Source of the DNA: Nostoc favosum CHAB5714
GTDB lineage: Bacteria; Cyanobacteriota; Cyanobacteriia; Cyanobacteriales; Nostocaceae
DNA: 64,000 nucleotides
Direction of reading: 5' to 3'
Assembly: GCF_020829495.1 (NCBI RefSeq)
Contig: NZ_JAIVFQ010000003.1
Span: 124,001 to 188,000 of the forward strand
Below are positions 60,446 through 64,000 of the stretch, piece after piece (positions within the stretch are counted from its first letter, which is position 1; the number at the start of each line of letters is the position of its first letter). Below the pieces are notes generated by a model, which was not told where the DNA came from, made no database searches, and worked only from the letters and a program-made list of their open reading frames with translations. A program made the translations under genes and the position numbers.

Positions 60446-62173
60446 ATGCTGGAACATGATGTGATTATTGTCGGGGGTGGATTGGCAGGATGTCGTGCTG
60501 CTGTAGAAATTGCCCGCACTGACCCTAATTTAAATATTGCTGTGGTTGCCAAAACCCACCCGATTCGTTCTCACTCGGTGGCGGCTCAAGGTGGTATGGC
60601 TGCATCGCTGAAAAATGTTGATTCAAAAGATACTTGGGAAGCACATGCTTTTGATACTGTCAAGGGTTCTGATTACTTGGCAGACCAAGATGCTGTGGCA
60701 ATTCTCGCCCAAGAAGCGCCAGATGTGGTAATTGACTTGGAACACATGGGCGTTTTGTTTTCTCGCTTACCCGATGGGCGCATTGCCCAACGGGCTTTTG
60801 GCGGACATTCACATAACCGCACTTGCTACGCTGCTGACAAGACAGGTCACGCGATTTTGCACGAATTGGTTAATAACTTGCGGCGTTATGGGGTGCAAGT
60901 TTATGAAGAATGGTATGTGATGCGTCTCATTTTGGAAGAAAACGAGGCGAAGGGTGTGGTAATGTTCCATCTTTTGGATGGACATATTGAGGTGGTGCGG
61001 GCTAAGGCGGTGATGTTTGCAACAGGGGGCTATGGTCGCGTTTATAACACCACGTCTAATGATTACGCTTCTTCGGGTGATGGTTTGGCAATGACTGCGA
61101 TCGCAGGTTTGCCCCTAGAAGATATGGAATTTGTCCAATTTCATCCCACTGGTTTATATCCGGTAGGGGTGTTGATTTCAGAAGCGGTGCGGGGTGAAGG
61201 GGCGTATCTGATTAATAGTGAAGGCGATCGCTTTATGGCGAACTATGCACCCAGTCGCATGGAACTGGCTCCTCGTGATATTACCTCACGAGCGATCGCT
61301 TACGAAATTCGCGCCGGACGTGGTATTCATCTTGATGGTCGTGCTGGTGGCCCCTTTGTCTATTTGGATCTACGCCACATGGGCAAAGAAAAAATTATGA
61401 GTCGCGTCCCATTCTGTTGGGAAGAAGCACACCGTTTGGTAGGCGTTGATGCGGTAACTCAACCTATGCCAGTCCGCCCGACAATTCACTATTGTATGGG
61501 TGGTATCCCAGTTAACACCGATGGGCAAGTCCGCAGTAGTGGTGATGGTTTAGTTGATGCCTTCTTTGCTGCTGGCGAAACATCTTGTGTTTCCGTACAT
61601 GGTGCTAATCGTTTGGGGAGTAATTCTCTACTGGAATGTGTCGTTTATGGCAAGAGAACTGGGGCTGCGATCGCGCAATTTGTGCAAAAACGTAAGTTGC
61701 CCTCTGTGGATGAACAACGCTATCAAAAAGAAGCCCAGCAACAAATTCAAGCTTTGCTAGAACAACCAGGACAGTACCGCATTAACCAAGTTCGTCAAGC
61801 CTTCCAGGATTGTATGACTGATTACTGCGGCGTTTTCCGCACTGAGGCATTAATGAGTGAAGGATTACACAAACTAGAAGAAATACAACAGCGATATCCA
61901 CAAATTTATTTAGATGACAAAGGTAGTTGCTGGAATACGGAACTTGTGGAAGCCTTAGAATTGCGAAGTTTGATGGTAGTGGGACAGACTATTTTGGCAT
62001 CAGCCCTGAATCGCCAGGAAAGCCGTGGCGCTCATTTCCGCGAGGATTCTTCCGAGCGGGATGATACCAACTTTCTGAAACACACAATGGCTTACTATTC
62101 ACCAGCAGGAATTGACATTCAATATCGACCGGTGGCGATTACTATGTTTGAGCCAAAAGAGAGGAAGTATTAG
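60446..62173 (+). CDS. sdhA: Succinate dehydrogenase/fumarate reductase flavoprotein subunit
   Basis: 575 residues. FAD-binding [20 protein letters not shown], the flavin-linking histidine in [64 protein letters not shown] and the substrate-site [20 protein letters not shown]-like [20 protein letters not shown] are all present. Oxidises succinate and feeds electrons to plastoquinone. The iron-sulphur subunit is not in the window, as usual in cyanobacteria where sdhA and sdhB are apart. Confidence 0.95.
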   Translation: MLEHDVIIVGGGLAGCRAAVEIARTDPNLNIAVVAKTHPIRSHSVAAQGGMAASLKNVDSKDTWEAHAFDTVKGSDYLADQDAVAILAQEAPDVVIDLEHMGVLFSRLPDGRIAQRAFGGHSHNRTCYAADKTGHAILHELVNNLRRYGVQVYEEWYVMRLILEENEAKGVVMFHLLDGHIEVVRAKAVMFATGGYGRVYNTTSNDYASSGDGLAMTAIAGLPLEDMEFVQFHPTGLYPVGVLISEAVRGEGAYLINSEGDRFMANYAPSRMELAPRDITSRAIAYEIRAGRGIHLDGRAGGPFVYLDLRHMGKEKIMSRVPFCWEEAHRLVGVDAVTQPMPVRPTIHYCMGGIPVNTDGQVRSSGDGLVDAFFAAGETSCVSVHGANRLGSNSLLECVVYGKRTGAAIAQFVQKRKLPSVDEQRYQKEAQQQIQALLEQPGQYRINQVRQAFQDCMTDYCGVFRTEALMSEGLHKLEEIQQRYPQIYLDDKGSCWNTELVEALELRSLMVVGQTILASALNRQESRGAHFREDSSERDDTNFLKHTMAYYSPAGIDIQYRPVAITMFEPKERKY

Positions 62174-62442
62174 TTATTGAGTGTTGGGGGTTAAAACACA
62201 ATTTCTTTTAACCATTATTAAAGTACGAAGACGCAAAGGCTGATATTCTCTTTGCGTCAGTCTTTAATAAGATATGGTAATTATTTTGAATTTAATGGGT
62301 ATCATAGTTTCAGAAATTTTATTGAAATGAAAGTTTTGTGGTGCGGACAAGACACCCACCATCCTATGCAAGTTCAATGCTAATTAGCTGATCGCCTTTA
62401 AGTTAACCAGCCATCGACAAGAACAGTAAGTTTCTATTACTT

Positions 62443-63330
62443 ATGCTTAATGCACCAATTTTTGTCAGTTACCGAAGAGCAGATAGTGCTGCCGAAGCTG
62501 GACGTTTGCACAGTACTATTCTTCGAGAACTGGGAAGAAATACCGTATTTATGGATACGTCTTCCATTGAACCTGGAACACAATGGTCAAAAGAGTTGGA
62601 AGAGGCTTTGCAAAAGGCTCAAATTGTCATAGTAGTCATAGGTACTGAATGGATTCGGATTAGTGATGAATTTGGGTTGCGTCGTATAGATCAAGAAGAT
62701 GATTGGGTTCGTCAGGAGATTGAGTTTGCACTTCGTGAAGATAAAAAATTACTACCGTTGTTGGTTAGAGGTGCCAAAATGCCTCCGTCTAATAAGTTGC
62801 CTACATCAATTAGTGCCTTAACTCGAAGGCAGGCAGTAGATATTCGGGATGCATATTGGGATCATGACATCAAGCTTGTTCTTGAGCAATTAAGATTAGT
62901 TACTGATCAAAATAAAAAGAGTGAACGTTCCCTTACAAGCAAGAATCTTTGGGGAATCTACCCCACTCCTGATCCAGAAAAACCAGAGCCAATTAGTGAG
63001 GATAAACTTCAGATTGCACTCAGTAGTAACTTATCTAAGTGGAAAAAAGTAGTTAGTCCGCTCCCTGAAGATCCAACTAAAGTGCGTATTGAAATTTTTC
63101 GCCAGTACAACTTCCAAACTTTCCGCCATGCCATCGAATTCATGAATCAGGTTGCGCCTGGGTGTGATATTGCACTCCACCATCCTCGATGGGAAAATGT
63201 TTGGCGAACAGTTAGAGTGTATCTAACAAGTTGGGATATTGATCATCAAATCTCTGATCGAGATATTCAGTTAGCAAAATATTTTGATAAAGCTTTTTCT
63301 GATTTTCCTGGAGCAAAGCTAGATAGCTAG
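62443..63330 (+). CDS. TIR domain fused to a pterin-4a-carbinolamine dehydratase domain
   Basis: 295 residues. Residues 4-150 are a TIR domain: APIFVSYRRADSAAEAGRLH, VFMDTSSIEPGTQWSKELEE (Glu51-54 at the place of the catalytic glutamate), IVIVVIGTEW and LPLLVRGAKMPP. Residues ~183-292 are a PCD domain: FQTFRHAIEFMNQVAPGCDI then ALHHPRWENVWRTVRVYLTS and WDIDHQISDRDIQLAKYFDK. The pattern D242-x3-H246-H247-P-x5-W254-x9-W264-x9-D274 fits the PCD active-site signature, with Trp replacing the third His, a variant the published motif allows. TIR domains often hydrolyse NAD+; PCD dehydrates a pterin carbinolamine. I know of no described protein with this pairing. It is a single gene followed by a HigBA-type pair on the other strand. 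Confidence 0.85.
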   Translation: MLNAPIFVSYRRADSAAEAGRLHSTILRELGRNTVFMDTSSIEPGTQWSKELEEALQKAQIVIVVIGTEWIRISDEFGLRRIDQEDDWVRQEIEFALREDKKLLPLLVRGAKMPPSNKLPTSISALTRRQAVDIRDAYWDHDIKLVLEQLRLVTDQNKKSERSLTSKNLWGIYPTPDPEKPEPISEDKLQIALSSNLSKWKKVVSPLPEDPTKVRIEIFRQYNFQTFRHAIEFMNQVAPGCDIALHHPRWENVWRTVRVYLTSWDIDHQISDRDIQLAKYFDKAFSDFPGAKLDS

Positions 63331-63447
63331 GCTACGGCCAAAAGTTGAAAACGCTTTATATTTAAGCTGGTTTGAAGGATGAGATTGCAATCATAGATGG
63401 GAAATCGAACTCAGTGATTGCCTCTCGCTCATAATTTAAATTGAGGC

Positions 63448-63846
63448 TTAGATAAATAGGCTAGGTGAAACCTTAAAGTAATCACCAAGCATTTTGGCTT
63501 GTGCCTTGCTAATCGAACGCTTACCATTAACAACCTCAGACACCACACCACTCGATCCAATAACGCCTACCAAGTCAGCTTGACGGGTTCCACTTGCTTC
63601 CATGATGTGTTGAAGTATCTCATGAGGCACAGATAAATCCATCGGGTAGTTCTGTGTTTCATATACTTCAATCAGTTTCACCAGCAATTTATGTAGAACT
63701 CGCTGCTCTGGAGTGCGATTTTTCGCAAAGGTTAGACGCTCTACTACTGTCAACACACGTTCATATTCGTCTTCCGTCTCAATCACTTTGGGAGCAACTT
63801 CAGCTACCAGATTGCGATAAGCAGTTTCGTCAAAAGTAAAAGTCAT
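63448..63846 (-). CDS. higA: HigA-type antitoxin (XRE/Cro helix-turn-helix)
   Basis: 132 residues. N-terminal helical region (residues 1-70, YRNLVAEVAPKVIETEDEYE) and a C-terminal HTH: LQHIMEASGTRQADLVGVIG then SSGVVSEVVNGKRSISKAQA, as in long HigA antitoxins. It begins within the last codons of the upstream HigB gene (overlap 17 bases), giving translational coupling, and would bind its own promoter. Confidence 0.85.
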   Translation of the reverse strand: MTFTFDETAYRNLVAEVAPKVIETEDEYERVLTVVERLTFAKNRTPEQRVLHKLLVKLIEVYETQNYPMDLSVPHEILQHIMEASGTRQADLVGVIGSSGVVSEVVNGKRSISKAQAKMLGDYFKVSPSLFI

Positions 63847-64000
63847 TTTTCCATTTGCCTTTATTATATTCAGTATGTGTAAGAAAGTATTTGTAGTAAA
63901 CTACCTGGTCTTCATAATCAATACCGACAATTAGGCGATAATCATTACCCTTGACATTGAAAACAGTGAAGTTTCCAACTGCTTCAGCATCCTTGTAAAT
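63830..64000 (-). CDS. higB: HigB-type toxin, C-terminal part (cut by window edge)
   Basis: The last 56 residues are visible: IYKDAEAVGNFTVFNVKGND, YRLIVGIDYEDQVVYYKYFL then THTEYNKGKWKNDFYF. The F(N)xKGNxYRLIV...THxEYDKG pattern is the HigB mRNA-interferase family (RelE fold). The start lies outside the window. Gene order toxin-antitoxin is the normal hig order. Confidence 0.85.
   Translation of the reverse strand: MYKDAEAVGNFTVFNVKGNDYRLIVGIDYEDQVVYYKYFLTHTEYNKGKWKNDFYF

Overview
The window reads as chromosome of a filamentous, probably heterocyst-forming cyanobacterium of the Nostoc/Anabaena type. Evidence seen directly: very many GCGATCGC (HIP1) octamers, carboxysome shell genes, plastocyanin, cytochrome c6 and cytochrome c-550 genes, carotenoid genes (crtP-crtB, carotene isomerase), a natB-like amino-acid binding protein straight after crtB, and abundant heptanucleotide tandem repeats and short dispersed repeats between genes. 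The backbone is housekeeping; between the housekeeping genes lie many broken genes and small mobile repeats.

Layout. 0-10 kb: start of a PhzF-family gene, aminopeptidase P, a secreted-protein gene broken by a 145-bp MITE, ffh, rpsP, a KH-domain protein, phoH, a ChuX-like protein, then three BMC shell protein genes (ccmK3, ccmK4 and a divergent third). 10-16 kb: a gene graveyard (alpha/beta hydrolase, acyltransferase, cytochrome P450 and PAS remnants) around an intact ParA-type ATPase/coiled-coil pair that I read as the carboxysome-positioning system McdA/McdB. 16-29 kb: yggT, upp, a candidate small RNA, carotene isomerase, purT (carrying an in-frame repeat insertion), a PIN toxin with a tandem-duplicated putative antitoxin, leuB, prepilin peptidase, accD and an MFS transporter. 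29-32 kb: psbV, petE and petJ form a block of photosynthetic electron carriers. 32-42 kb: PEP-CTERM protein, TonB-like protein, lipase-like hydrolase, a strange cytochrome b6 relative that keeps only one predicted ligand for each b heme, a cation/proton antiporter, tRNA-Glu, a START-like protein and a GAF-domain histidine kinase lacking its phospho-acceptor histidine.

42-51 kb is strongly accessory: an RHH protein, an HNH endonuclease, a broken polysaccharide deacetylase, a group II intron with a frameshifted reverse transcriptase, and then an array of about 19 closely packed tRNA genes (47.97-51.18 kb) interrupted by a GC-rich unknown 336-codon gene and a 139-bp perfect-ended palindromic element. 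51-62 kb returns to core genes: NagZ-like hydrolase, PhyH-like dioxygenase, crtP-crtB, tRNA-Ser, natB, an outer-membrane-like protein and sdhA.

The window ends with the most novel-looking gene: a protein joining an N-terminal TIR domain to a C-terminal pterin-4a-carbinolamine dehydratase domain, next to a HigB/HigA toxin-antitoxin pair cut by the window edge. Small mobile elements with recognisable target duplications (3560-3704, 13606-13786, 31686-31838) and repeat insertions inside purT, a hydrolase and a deacetylase show that this genome is actively remodelled by very short repeats.
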